From a virus: a stretch of 42,359 bases of DNA. A program made the position numbers and the translations under genes. The DNA is taken from positions 1 through 42,359 of IMG/VR virus record IMGVR_UViG_3300020192_000024. One strand, given 5' to 3'. The first letter of the stretch is position 1; each line of letters starts with the position of its first letter. Below the pieces are notes generated by a model that was not told the DNA's origin, searched no databases, and saw only the letters and a list, made by a program, of their open reading frames with translations. This document shows positions 14,386-21,611 of the stretch, piece by piece.

Positions 14386-14937
14386 CTATGCCGACTCGTC
14401 CGCATCCGGCGGCGTCCACCCGCGCCGCGCCGCCGCCTCGCCGATGATTGAATGCGAGCCGGGCAACTGCCGCAGCGACTGCGGGCTGAGCGTGTCCAAG
14501 AAGCATTCGTATGACCGACACCCTGTCCTGACATACCCGAACGGCCAAACACGCCGCAGCGTGCGGCACAGGCGGCACAAACACGGTTGCATCGGCGTCG
14601 TCGTGGCCGTCGGCGGGTACTCGACAAGCTGCGAATGGAAAATCGTCCGGCTCGGCCCGCCCTGATCCCACGAATACCAGCCGCCCTGCCGCCAATAATC
14701 CTCGAACCATACCACGCTACACGTCCGCCCCGTCATCTTCCGTCTCGTCGCCTGACACTCGGCCAGCAGGTCCCGGCGTTGTCGCGACGGCATCGACTTC
14801 ACCGCCGCTTCACTTTCCAGCATCGCGAGTCGTGCCGCCCACGAGAGGCGGACGCGGGGGAGACGGGTGCCGTCCGCCCCGGTTTTTCGTGGGGGCTTGG
14901 GGTAATTCGACCGCGGGGGCGGAGGACGTTTTTCCAT
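14386..14937 (-). CDS. Hypothetical cysteine-containing protein
   Basis: The 183-residue protein starts MEKRPPPPRSNYPKPPRK, a basic proline-rich tail, followed by a helix-rich part (MPSRQRRDLLAECQATRRKM) and a Trp-rich stretch (WFEDYWRQGGWYSWDQGG). Residues about 117-145 have a cysteine cluster, CLCRLCRTLRR then TGCRSYECF, that could bind zinc. I do not recognise a family. It follows ruvC after a 129-base gap that holds no confident gene. It could be a replication or recombination accessory protein judging from position. Confidence 0.6.
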   Translation of the reverse strand: MEKRPPPPRSNYPKPPRKTGADGTRLPRVRLSWAARLAMLESEAAVKSMPSRQRRDLLAECQATRRKMTGRTCSVVWFEDYWRQGGWYSWDQGGPSRTIFHSQLVEYPPTATTTPMQPCLCRLCRTLRRVWPFGYVRTGCRSYECFLDTLSPQSLRQLPGSHSIIGEAAARRGWTPPDADESA

Positions 14938-15066
14938 TGATTGTTACCCTGACCTGATAAAAACTACGACATGACGCGGTAATTGCAATCTAGCCACCAC
15001 GCCACAATGCCAACGCGGCCCGCGCCGTTGTGATTTGCTGCGTCCAAACGATTCGGACGGGTCTAA

Positions 15067-15585
15067 TCACCTTTTCGGACTCGGACGCCGCAAATCGGCT
15101 CCTACGGGTTCCCGATGTGCAATCCACCACAGCCCCAGACCGACGGCATCCGCAGCGTCCAGCCCGGTATCGCCGGCGGCGGTCAAGCCGATAGCAGCCG
15201 CACGGCTCGATTTGTGACGCCCCGCCGTCCAGACGCGGGCTTGAACCATGTTCACCGCGTCCGCCCCCCAGATTTGCCGCGCGGCGTCACGGAAGGCTCG
15301 CACGGCCATCCCGTAAATTGCCATGCCCGCACCGATACCGCCCAGCCGCCGGGCCACCTTGCCGTCGGTGTCCTCGACAACCACGCAATCAATCCCCGCG
15401 TGCTCGTCGCGGAACGCCAGCAGTTCGGCCACCATCGTGTCAATTCTCGCGTGCGGCTCGTCCTTTGCCCGCCGAGGCTTGAGGAGGCCGTGCTCGATGA
15501 GCCGGCCATCGTCGGCGAGAATCGCGTATCCGGTTCGGGTGGATGATGGATCGATCGCAAGTATCACGGCGTCGGCCCTGCCCAT
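15067..15585 (-). CDS. ruvC: RuvC-like Holliday junction resolvase
   Basis: The 172-residue protein has the RNase H-like fold of RuvC: ILAIDPSSTRTGYAI with D12, CVVVEDTDG with E71, and GLDAADAVGLGLWW with D143 and D146, matching the four acidic metal ligands of the family at normal spacing. Length is like E. coli RuvC (173). It would cut four-way junctions formed during recombination or before packaging. ATG 15585 lies inside the end of the helicase gene (22-base overlap); GTG 15567 overlapping the helicase TGA (GTGA) would give a slightly shorter protein and suits this genome's style. Both starts keep the first strand. Confidence 0.93.
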   Translation of the reverse strand: MGRADAVILAIDPSSTRTGYAILADDGRLIEHGLLKPRRAKDEPHARIDTMVAELLAFRDEHAGIDCVVVEDTDGKVARRLGGIGAGMAIYGMAVRAFRDAARQIWGADAVNMVQARVWTAGRHKSSRAAAIGLTAAGDTGLDAADAVGLGLWWIAHREPVGADLRRPSPKR

Positions 15586-16907
15586 TCGGTTACCCGCTGG
15601 TAGTCACCTTCCCACGCGAGCGGGATTTCACCGCACGGCCCGAATTTGTTTTTCAACACGATGGCCAGCATCTGCCCGTCACGGCTTGGGTCGTTCCGTT
15701 GCTGGCGATTCCAGTCCTCGCGGAAAACGCCGATGATGAGGTCGCCGTCCTGCTCGAGCGCCCCGCTGTCCCTCGCGTCGCGAAGCTGCGGCTTGGATGC
15801 GTAGTCGTCGCGGGATTGTCCGCGGTTGAGTTGGCAGCAACCGACGATCGCGATGCCCAGCCGCTTGCCGACCGACTTCACCGCCCCGCTGATTTTCGTA
15901 ACCTCCGCTGTGCGGTTCGCGTGAGCGGGGGTTTCGCCGTCGATAATGTGAAGATGATCCACGAACACCACACGGCAACCGTGCCGCTGGACGAGCAGCG
16001 TCACGCACGATTCGACTTCGCTCATCTTCACCGGGGTATCGGCGATGTGGATCGGCCATTTGTACAGCCGATCGATCCCGGCCATTGCCGCGGTTAGGTC
16101 ATCGGCGGCGAGTTTGCCGTGCTGGATCTTCCACGACTGAATATTTGCCACGCCACTAATCGCGTTCGTGGCAATCTTGCGGGCGTTTTCTTCGATGCTC
16201 ACGATGCCGATCGGCGTACCGGCCTCGGCGAGCCGCAGCGCCATGGCCTTTGCCAATGCGGATTTGCCCATGCCCGGCCTGCCCCAGATTTGAGTGAATC
16301 CGCCAAGTGGCAATCCGCCGATGCAGTCATCCAATTCTGTGAAGCCGGTCTGGATCAACGCCGGCTGCTTGCCGCTGGTCGCTTCCTCGTACCAGTCCAT
16401 CGCGACTTCGCCGAGCCGCCGGATGGCTTGCGTCGCGCCGCTTGAGGCGAGCCGTGCAAACTTCGCGGCGTAGACGTTTGCGATGCTGGGATAGTCCGCC
16501 CCGTGCGGCGCGTAGGCGTCGCGAAGAGCGTCGGTTGCAAGCCGGATGACAGACCGCCCGACGGCCTTCTCGCGGACGATTCGCGCGTAGTGCGTCGCGT
16601 GTGCCGCCGACGGCGTCGAGTTCATCAACGTGCCGAGATAGGCAACACCGCCAACCTCGTCGAGCTTCCCCGCCTGCTTGAGGCCGTCCACAATCGATAC
16701 GGCGTCGATCGGCACACCGCGGCGGCGAATGTCGAGCAGCTGATCGAATATCGTGGCGTGGTCGTCGCGGTAAAAATGATCTCGCCTGACCGTCGCGGAA
16801 ATCTCGGCCCACATCGCGGCGTTGTTGCCGTCGAGCATCAGCGAACCGAGCAGGCACGCCTCGGCCTCGATCGACTGCGGCGGTAGTTTTTCGGGTAGTG
16901 CGGTCAT
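15564..16907 (-). CDS. dnaB: Replicative DNA helicase, DnaB-like
   Basis: The 447-residue protein has the DnaB N-terminal helical domain (PPQSIEAEACLLGSLMLD; PSAAHATHYARIVREKA) and a RecA-like ATPase: Walker A GRPGMGKSA at 209-217, a VSIEE motif near 236-240, Walker B CRVVFVDHLHI at 311-321, CCQLNRG at 357-363 and the DSGALEQDGD motif at about 380-389. Length is normal. It would form the hexameric helicase unwinding phage DNA. It starts at ATG 16907, overlapping the stop of the DnaD-like gene, and no primase domain is fused, so priming would rely on the host or an unrecognised gene. Confidence 0.95.
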   Translation of the reverse strand: MTALPEKLPPQSIEAEACLLGSLMLDGNNAAMWAEISATVRRDHFYRDDHATIFDQLLDIRRRGVPIDAVSIVDGLKQAGKLDEVGGVAYLGTLMNSTPSAAHATHYARIVREKAVGRSVIRLATDALRDAYAPHGADYPSIANVYAAKFARLASSGATQAIRRLGEVAMDWYEEATSGKQPALIQTGFTELDDCIGGLPLGGFTQIWGRPGMGKSALAKAMALRLAEAGTPIGIVSIEENARKIATNAISGVANIQSWKIQHGKLAADDLTAAMAGIDRLYKWPIHIADTPVKMSEVESCVTLLVQRHGCRVVFVDHLHIIDGETPAHANRTAEVTKISGAVKSVGKRLGIAIVGCCQLNRGQSRDDYASKPQLRDARDSGALEQDGDLIIGVFREDWNRQQRNDPSRDGQMLAIVLKNKFGPCGEIPLAWEGDYQRVTEWAGPTP

Positions 16908-17767
16908 GATGAGTAAATCCTGGCACGGTCAAGGGGTTTGGAATAGCCGTTGCACTTGGCAGCAAGAAACTTCGGCAAGTCGCCGTTGAGCTTCGTAAGC
17001 GGATGGCCTTCGTAGAATTTGTCGTTGCTGGTCAGATACCGATCCACCACGGCCTTCGCTTCGATGATGTTGCGGCCGCAGCTTTCGAGGATCGATTTCA
17101 CGGCGGCGGCGTCTTTTGTTTTGAACGGATACTTGTGGCCGTGGATGACTTGCCACGATTCTGTGAAGTGTTCGATGAGGGATTGATGGTCACCGGTCGG
17201 CGCCCGTGACGGCTTGCGAGTTTTTAAACCCACCGGCGAACCCGCGACAGCGGGAACTCCTTCTGCCTTTGCTTCTGCTTCTGCTTCTGCTTCTGCGTTT
17301 GTATCTGCGTCTGCGTCTGCTATGTACCGGTCATGCGTTACTGTACCGTCACGCACCGTTACTATTGCGCTACGTTTTGTAACGGTGTCGGCATTGCGTT
17401 TTAGCCTGTCGCGGTATCTTTTTTGTCTCTCGGCATTAGAAATCACGGCCTCATCTTTCGATGCCATGTCCCTATATTTGCGGTGGTTGAGCAGATGCCA
17501 GCCGCCGGGGATTTCTTCGATCCTGCGGCCCTCGTCGTCTGGCGTTCTTGAAAACTTGTCGGGCGACAGCAAACATTGGATTGCCGCAATGCAGTCGTCG
17601 ATCGGCACGGAAGCAACACGGGCAAGTCCGGGGATACTGGCCTGCACCTCGCCGTTCTTGTCGGCAATGGCGAGTAGGGTTATCCAGATAATGCGGGTTG
17701 CGTTTGACTCGCCCCAGATAGTTGAAGTCACGATCGAAGAAAATAGCTTTGTGTATCCGTTTGCCAC
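16904..17767 (-). CDS. DnaD/replisome-organiser-like replication protein
   Basis: The 287-residue protein starts at GTG 17767 with AAGG upstream. Residues 1-65 (NGYTKLFSSIVTSTIWGES then IIWITLLAIADKNGEV) resemble the winged-helix front part of phage replication initiators and helicase loaders. A central basic, coil-like stretch (ERQKRYRDRLKRNADTVTKR) leads to an Ala/Asp/Glu tract (DADADTNAEAEAEAEAKAEG), then a conserved-looking C-terminal domain with LPKFLAAKCNGYSKP. It lies directly upstream of and overlapping the helicase, as helicase loaders do. The A/E tract is encoded by ten TCTGCN-type hexamers and may vary in length. Confidence 0.8.
   Translation of the reverse strand: MANGYTKLFSSIVTSTIWGESNATRIIWITLLAIADKNGEVQASIPGLARVASVPIDDCIAAIQCLLSPDKFSRTPDDEGRRIEEIPGGWHLLNHRKYRDMASKDEAVISNAERQKRYRDRLKRNADTVTKRSAIVTVRDGTVTHDRYIADADADTNAEAEAEAEAKAEGVPAVAGSPVGLKTRKPSRAPTGDHQSLIEHFTESWQVIHGHKYPFKTKDAAAVKSILESCGRNIIEAKAVVDRYLTSNDKFYEGHPLTKLNGDLPKFLAAKCNGYSKPLDRARIYSS
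17262..17321. repeat. Hexanucleotide tandem repeat in the replication gene
   Basis: About ten consecutive units of TCTGCT, TCTGCG and close variants encode alternating alanine with acidic residues. Such a repeat is prone to slippage, and because units are six bases long, gain or loss keeps the frame. Confidence 0.8.
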
Positions 17768-17820
17768 GTTGCACCTTGATTTCAACAACCGCCCAAACCG
17801 CAGCAGCAGGCCAATGGAAG

Positions 17821-17890
17821 AGCGACCGACCGTTAGGCTCGTACTGCTGCGGGCTGGGAGATTGTTGTAAGAAGTTCCATGTCGGTCGCT
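17821..17890. repeat. 10-bp perfect inverted repeat, 50 bp apart
   Basis: AGCGACCGAC at 17821-17830 and GTCGGTCGCT at 17881-17890 are exact reverse complements in the gap upstream of the replication gene. They could be a protein-binding pair or form a long-loop stem in the leader of that gene. Confidence 0.5.
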
Positions 17891-17920
17891 ACCGCCATCC
17901 TAATTCATTGCTTGCCTTAA

Positions 17921-18019
17921 TCAATCCCGCGACTCAATCCCGCGCATCAAACCGCCGGCGTCACGGCGGTTCTAGCTAACTTCATGCAGTACTCATTAAC
18001 CGCTTGTGTATCCGTTCAT
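17921..18019 (-). other. Chain of four stop-start-coupled mini-ORFs
   Basis: In the 282-base gap between 17768 and 18049 no ordinary gene is seen. Instead ATG 18019 starts MNGYTSG (17996-18019), whose TAA overlaps ATG of MSTA (17982-17996), whose TGA overlaps ATG of MKLARTAVTPAV (17947-17985), whose TGA overlaps ATG of MRGIESRD (17921-17947). A hairpin with 8-bp arms (17950-17957 and 17964-17971) lies in the third. GGTCAGGGACG precedes the first. A further 21-codon frame (MAVATDMELL...) follows. Translation is unproven. Confidence 0.35.
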
Positions 18020-18049
18020 TTTTGTCGTCCCTGACCTGAGTTGAATTGA

Positions 18050-18319
18050 CTACGACGTAACGACGATGTCCTTAACGAATTCGGCAAGAGCCTGCTGCCT
18101 AATTGATTCGGTGAGCGGCAACTGTTCTTGAGTGACCGTATTTTCGCGATGGAATGTTCGGTTGTAGTCCCTAACGGTTCTCCAATAATGCCTTTTAGAC
18201 TTCCTTTCGCGATGGCTAAAATAACTAACGGCCAGGGTTTTTCTGTCACCAAGAAAACAGAATTGCCAAATTTCCTGTTCAAGATCATTGATGTTGTTGG
18301 TGATTTCGATATTTGCCAT
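18050..18319 (-). CDS. Small hypothetical protein
   Basis: The 89-residue protein starts MANIEITNNINDLEQEIWQF at ATG 18319, with GGAGTAGGT directly upstream, a strong ribosome site. It has an acidic amphipathic start, an aromatic/basic middle (SHRERKSKRHYWRTVRDYNR) and a helical end (LTESIRQQALAEFVKDIV). No family is recognised. It is somewhat AT-richer than neighbours. It sits between the basic 73-residue protein and the mini-ORF stretch. Confidence 0.7.
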   Translation of the reverse strand: MANIEITNNINDLEQEIWQFCFLGDRKTLAVSYFSHRERKSKRHYWRTVRDYNRTFHRENTVTQEQLPLTESIRQQALAEFVKDIVVTS

Positions 18320-18346
18320 ACCTACTCCGTTCTGAGTTGATTTGTT

Positions 18347-18568
18347 TCAATCCCGCGGCACAACCCCGCGTCGGTACACCAATCTGGCGTAGTCGTCCGT
18401 GAATCCGATGTACGTCCGCTTCCCGCCGACCCGCTTCCGCGCCGGTCGCTTCCGTTTGCCGACCGTCTGATCCATCTGCCCGTCCTGCGGAAATTCCTGG
18501 TGCGGGAAAACGCCGTCGGGGGAGGCGCCGCCGGTGGGCATGCTTAGGATTCGCTGAATGATGGTCAT
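18347..18568 (-). CDS. Small basic hypothetical protein
   Basis: The 73-residue protein starts MTIIQRILSMPTGGASPDG at ATG 18568, overlapping the methyltransferase TGA (ATGA), with TTGGAG upstream. It has a very basic centre (VGKRKRPARKRVGGKRTY) and ends FTDDYARLVYRRGVVPRD. A longer frame reaches 19033 but runs through the methyltransferase gene. The basic patch suggests nucleic acid binding. Function unknown. Confidence 0.7.
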   Translation of the reverse strand: MTIIQRILSMPTGGASPDGVFPHQEFPQDGQMDQTVGKRKRPARKRVGGKRTYIGFTDDYARLVYRRGVVPRD

Positions 18569-19608
18569 GTTGAGACTCCAAAAAGCATTTGTTCCGGCGC
18601 GGCTGTAATGCAAGCTGGCGATAGCCACAGTCTTTCGCGTCCTTTGTTGGCGCGGCCAGTTGATTCGTCGTCGTCTGATTGCAGCCCGTAACCGCCAGTC
18701 GCTTCCCATTCTTCCACACGCCAATCGTCGGGCATCTGATGTTCGTCCTGATACCCAGCCAAAACTATTCTCATTAACGGGTTGCGGCCTTGCTCGATTG
18801 CCCATTCGCGGGCTGCGTGGGCCACTTGATCGCAGTCGTTGGCGTACAGCCCTTTCGTGCGTGTCGCGGTGTCGGCGTAGGGCGGGTCGAGAAAAACGCC
18901 GGTGATGCCGTGTAGAAAAGTGACCGACGGGCCGCAGACGCGAGACCAGTCGCCGCAACAGACGCGGACGTTGCGAAGTCGGTCGGAGAAGCCTTGCAAA
19001 TATGACCTGAGCCATTCCGCCCGCTCCGCGCATTCGCTGCTACCGGTCGGCACTTTGCCGGTGTCGCCCAAGTGCGGCAGTTGCCGGTTGACGCCTTGGC
19101 CGGGGTTGCCCAAGTGCGGCCGTTGTCGGTTTACGCGGCCGGGGTTGCCCAATACCATTACCCCATCAACCGATTGCCACGGCCCTTTCCCGCTGCACCA
19201 GCCCGAACCGATCCAGCAGCATTGACCCCAGACCCACCAGCCCGCCGCCTTCGTGTCGTAAAAATCCGGGTCGCCCATAAGCCGTTCGGTGATGCGCGGC
19301 TTCTCGCCAAGCAACCACAGATGTCGGGCATGAAGATCGGCCTCATTGACTGGGTTATCCGCAGCTTCGGCCACAGCGTCGGGAGCGTGCTGCATTGCAC
19401 GCCAGAAGTTTGCGAGCAGTCCGTCCGCGTCGTTCACGGTTTCGATATGGCCCGCGCCGCCGGGGCGTAGCAGCAGCACGGCAAGCGAACCGGCGAACGG
19501 TTCAACATAATTCGGCACGTCGCCAATCGCTGCCCAGACACGATCGGCCACGGAAGATTTCCCGCCGAACCACGGGAACGGCGGTTTGTAGGTGTTGTGT
19601 CGGCTCAT
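18565..19608 (-). CDS. D12-class N6-adenine DNA methyltransferase (copy B)
   Basis: The 347-residue enzyme starts at ATG 19608 (MSRHNTYKPPFPWFGGKSS), behind AGAGGTGG and overlapping the upstream TGA; an open frame to 19737 is not used. It has PFPWFGGKSSVADRVWAAIG, motif I YVEPFAGSLAVLL at about 31-43, and motif IV GVFLDPPYAD. It is a paralogue of the methyltransferase at 10952-11947, sharing GDPDFYDTKAAGWWVWG-type segments. Between them lies a hydrophilic insert of repeated NRQRPHLGNPGQGV / NRQLPHLGDTGK units, more complete here than in the paralogue. The insert is in the region where target-recognition loops occur in this class. Confidence 0.93.
   Translation of the reverse strand: MSRHNTYKPPFPWFGGKSSVADRVWAAIGDVPNYVEPFAGSLAVLLLRPGGAGHIETVNDADGLLANFWRAMQHAPDAVAEAADNPVNEADLHARHLWLLGEKPRITERLMGDPDFYDTKAAGWWVWGQCCWIGSGWCSGKGPWQSVDGVMVLGNPGRVNRQRPHLGNPGQGVNRQLPHLGDTGKVPTGSSECAERAEWLRSYLQGFSDRLRNVRVCCGDWSRVCGPSVTFLHGITGVFLDPPYADTATRTKGLYANDCDQVAHAAREWAIEQGRNPLMRIVLAGYQDEHQMPDDWRVEEWEATGGYGLQSDDDESTGRANKGRERLWLSPACITAAPEQMLFGVST
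19063..19157. repeat. Tandem repeat coding the PHLG units in methyltransferase B
   Basis: The segment GGGTTGCCCAAGTGCGGC and close variants recurs about every 40 bases, encoding repeated RQxPHLG(N/D)xG blocks. A diverged version is in methyltransferase A at about 11430-11512. The repeat is in frame and could change in number by slippage. Confidence 0.6.
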
Positions 19609-19844
19609 ACTTCCACCTCTTCCAGCGCCGGCATAATCTGTGAGTGATACCAATGCTCGGCCTTTTGCTTGCCGTCGGCGAGCGAGTCGCATTGGCTCGT
19701 GGCTCCTTCGTCGCTGCACGACCACGACCAGAACCATTTTGAGTTAAGCGGATCAACCGAAAACTTACCGAGGTACGACTCCGCTTCGCTTTCCATCCCG
19801 TTTTTTTTGTCGTTCCACACGAGCGGGCGTATTCGGTACGTCAC
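19605..19844 (-). CDS. Small hypothetical protein between two methyltransferases
   Basis: The 79-residue protein starts at GTG 19844, overlapping the upstream methyltransferase stop (GTGA) with GGAGGTGGGAA as ribosome site, and ends overlapping the next ATG (ATGA). It is acidic with many aromatic residues (YLGKFSVDPLNSKWFWSWSC, then EHWYHSQIMPALEEVEV). No family recognised. The tight double overlap suggests it is co-produced with the methyltransferases. Confidence 0.75.
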   Translation of the reverse strand: MTYRIRPLVWNDKKNGMESEAESYLGKFSVDPLNSKWFWSWSCSDEGATSQCDSLADGKQKAEHWYHSQIMPALEEVEV

Positions 19845-20812
19845 TTCCCACCTCCCGCGTAACTCGGCCCGTTAATCAACAGCACTTCTGGCGCGACGGT
19901 GGTGTTGTTCGCGTCGCGTCTGCCCTGCGACACGAGCGACTTTGTCATCGCGCAATCAACTACCGTCCAGCCGGGGTACATCGCGGCAAGGTCGGGGTGG
20001 GCGTAGTAACTCACCACCACCCGCGTCTTTTGAAATCGGTTCAATGCTTCGGCGAGCCGGCGATGAGCCAGCCAATCAAAATCGTGTAGATACTTTGCGC
20101 CCTTCACCAGGTACGGCGGATCGGCGTAGATGACGACGCCGGCGGCATCTTCAATCAAACCACACAATGACAGGCCGTCGGTCGATAGGATGTTTGCATT
20201 GCGCATCCGCCTGCGCCACGCCGGAATTGATGCAACAGCGGAGTCGAATCGCTTGGCAGAATGTCCGCCATTTTTCGTGTACCGAACCGAGTATCCAAAG
20301 TTGTACCCCTTCGTTCCGGCAACCCCGTTGCGGCCAATCCACATTGCCGCAAACCAACTCACGGCGCGGTCTACATCGCAATGTCCAATTTGACTCGTGT
20401 CCAAACTAACAACGTGGTGAATCGGCTTGTCGCGAAGCTCGTCTGCGATTTCCTGGTGAAGTTGCTGGCTCATTAGCACTCGCCGGAGCCGTCGATAGAA
20501 CATTGCGCCAGCAATCGGATGCCGAATTGTTCTCGCTACGTTTATCAGGTCGCCGTGCAAATCATTAACCGTCTCCATGCTCGCCGGCGGCTTGGCAAGC
20601 AGTACCGCCATCGACCCACAGAACGGCTCCCAATATGCGCGATGCTCGCCAAGTTCGGCGATGATGGTCGGGGCGAGTGTGCGCTTGCCGCCAAACCACG
20701 GCGCGATTGCCTTTATGGGCATGGTTGCCATGTGAGATACGCAGTCGCCCAAAACAACGCGAAATTCATCGGATGGATTTAATAACACTGTTTTTTGTGT
20801 GTCTGTAAGCAT
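19841..20812 (-). CDS. D12-class N6-adenine DNA methyltransferase (copy C)
   Basis: The 323-residue enzyme has IAPWFGGKRTLAPTIIAELG, motif I YWEPFCGSMAVLLAKP at about residues 59-74, METVNDLHGDLINVART, and motif IV VVIYADPPYLVKGAKYL near 228-244. It is D12-class like copies A and B but clearly a different subfamily: no PHLG repeats and a different middle region. It starts at ATG 20812, about ten bases after AGGA, at a divergent AT-rich intergenic region, and so is probably the first gene of its own leftward transcript. Confidence 0.93.
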   Translation of the reverse strand: MLTDTQKTVLLNPSDEFRVVLGDCVSHMATMPIKAIAPWFGGKRTLAPTIIAELGEHRAYWEPFCGSMAVLLAKPPASMETVNDLHGDLINVARTIRHPIAGAMFYRRLRRVLMSQQLHQEIADELRDKPIHHVVSLDTSQIGHCDVDRAVSWFAAMWIGRNGVAGTKGYNFGYSVRYTKNGGHSAKRFDSAVASIPAWRRRMRNANILSTDGLSLCGLIEDAAGVVIYADPPYLVKGAKYLHDFDWLAHRRLAEALNRFQKTRVVVSYYAHPDLAAMYPGWTVVDCAMTKSLVSQGRRDANNTTVAPEVLLINGPSYAGGGK

Positions 20813-20865
20813 GTGCTTGTCCTGTATAGACTTATAAAAATTCTATTATTATTGCTATTTTGTTC

Positions 20866-20893
20866 TTGACTATGCTATTCAATACGATAGTAT
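20866..20893 (+). promoter_or_regulatory. Rightward promoter of the regulator pair
   Basis: TTGACT (20866-20871) and TAGTAT (20888-20893) are 16 bases apart in an AT-rich divergent gap (20813-20893). ACTAT (20869-20873) and ATAGT (20887-20891) make a short inverted repeat across the spacer that could be an operator. The predicted start point falls near ATG 20900, so the message may be leaderless. Confidence 0.6.
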
Positions 20894-21124
20894 ATGAGTA
20901 TGAAAGCAACCAACAAAGTCAATCGCGGCGCTTCGATCCAGAATGCTTACGGGCTTCGTTATCCGGTTTATATTTTCCAAAGCGAAACCTTGGCGTTTCA
21001 GGCTACCGATCACTGTCATAAGCCCATGCGAGTCATGCTTGGAGATGCCCCCCAGTTCTGGGTTGTTTGCCCCCGCGATGCGGCAGTATTGGAAGCCGCT
21101 GGATACGAGCATGCTTTGAGGTAA
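20894..21124 (+). CDS. Small hypothetical protein beside a regulator
   Basis: The 76-residue protein (or 74 residues from ATG 20900) reads MSMKATNKVNRGASIQNAYG, then a beta-like YPVYIFQSETLAFQATDHC and DAPQFWVVCPRDAAVLEAAG. It has no ribosome site: the promoter's -10 box touches the first ATG. No family recognised. It is followed after three bases by an HTH regulator and is probably co-transcribed with it. Together they look like a compact immunity or control module with divergent transcription towards methyltransferase C. Confidence 0.65.
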   Translation: MSMKATNKVNRGASIQNAYGLRYPVYIFQSETLAFQATDHCHKPMRVMLGDAPQFWVVCPRDAAVLEAAGYEHALR

Positions 21125-21127
21125 TCT

Positions 21128-21319
21128 ATGATCCGCGAAGCAATCCAAAAGGAATTGGAACGGAAGGGATGGACTCATTACCGACTCGTAAAAGAGGCCG
21201 GCGTTAGTCCTGATCCCGTTTACAAATACCTTGCCGGCGAAAGGGAATGCACGACTGCGACCCTTGAGCCAGTTCTTAAGATTCTGGGTCTTATTATAAA
21301 ACACAAGACGTCTCCTTGA
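21128..21319 (+). CDS. HTH regulator, XRE/Cro-like
   Basis: The 63-residue protein starts at ATG 21128 behind TTGAGG. It reads IREAIQKELERKGWTHYRLV, then KEAGVSPDPVYKYLAGERE, then TATLEPVLKILGL: the five-helix plan of XRE-family repressors, with the recognition helix around SPDPVYKYLAG. It likely binds the nearby intergenic operator and controls itself and/or methyltransferase C. Its last 26 bases overlap the convergent gene at 21294-21611, tail to tail. Confidence 0.8.
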   Translation: MIREAIQKELERKGWTHYRLVKEAGVSPDPVYKYLAGERECTTATLEPVLKILGLIIKHKTSP

Positions 21320-21611
21320 ATATCCTTTCCTGCTCAGCGGTTTCTTCGTCGATCCGCTTTGCGCCTCCTATTGCGTTCGCCCCACCCCAGTAAAACCCCG
21401 TGCGTCCGATGCTGAGCCAATGCCAGATTGCACTCTTCGTACACTCGAACGCAGCCGCCGCGTCGCCGGCGTTCGTGAACGTGCCGCGGGGCGTGACGAT
21501 TTTTCGACTACATCGCCACGGGGTGAACTGCTTCGGGCGGCGCCGCTGGTGGCTGGCGGTGACGCGGCTGAGTTGGCCGAGGCAGGTGGTGATTTTTTGG
21601 GCGGTGGTCAT
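21294..21611 (-). CDS. Small HTH protein resembling homing-nuclease DNA-binding modules
   Basis: This 105-residue protein has a central stretch RKIVTPRGTFTNAGDAAAAF then CTKSAIWHWLSIGRTGFYW. The pattern TPxGxF followed by a helix-turn-helix is found as a DNA-recognition module in phage HNH/GIY-YIG homing nucleases and in free-standing phage proteins. No nuclease domain is attached. It starts at ATG 21611, overlapping the queD stop (ATGA), so it is the last gene of the leftward operon, and its end overlaps the convergent regulator gene. Confidence 0.65.
   Translation of the reverse strand: MTTAQKITTCLGQLSRVTASHQRRRPKQFTPWRCSRKIVTPRGTFTNAGDAAAAFECTKSAIWHWLSIGRTGFYWGGANAIGGAKRIDEETAEQERIFKETSCVL

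Noticed and set aside
17921-17944. Short direct repeats that might hint at a CRISPR array
   Set aside because: Only two 11-base copies 13 bases apart, with a third 400 bases away; no regular repeat-spacer structure exists in the window.
18345-18365. A T-loop-like GTTTCAATCCC sequence
   Set aside because: No matching acceptor, D or anticodon stems surround it; it is the end of the 73-residue gene. No tRNA gene was found elsewhere.
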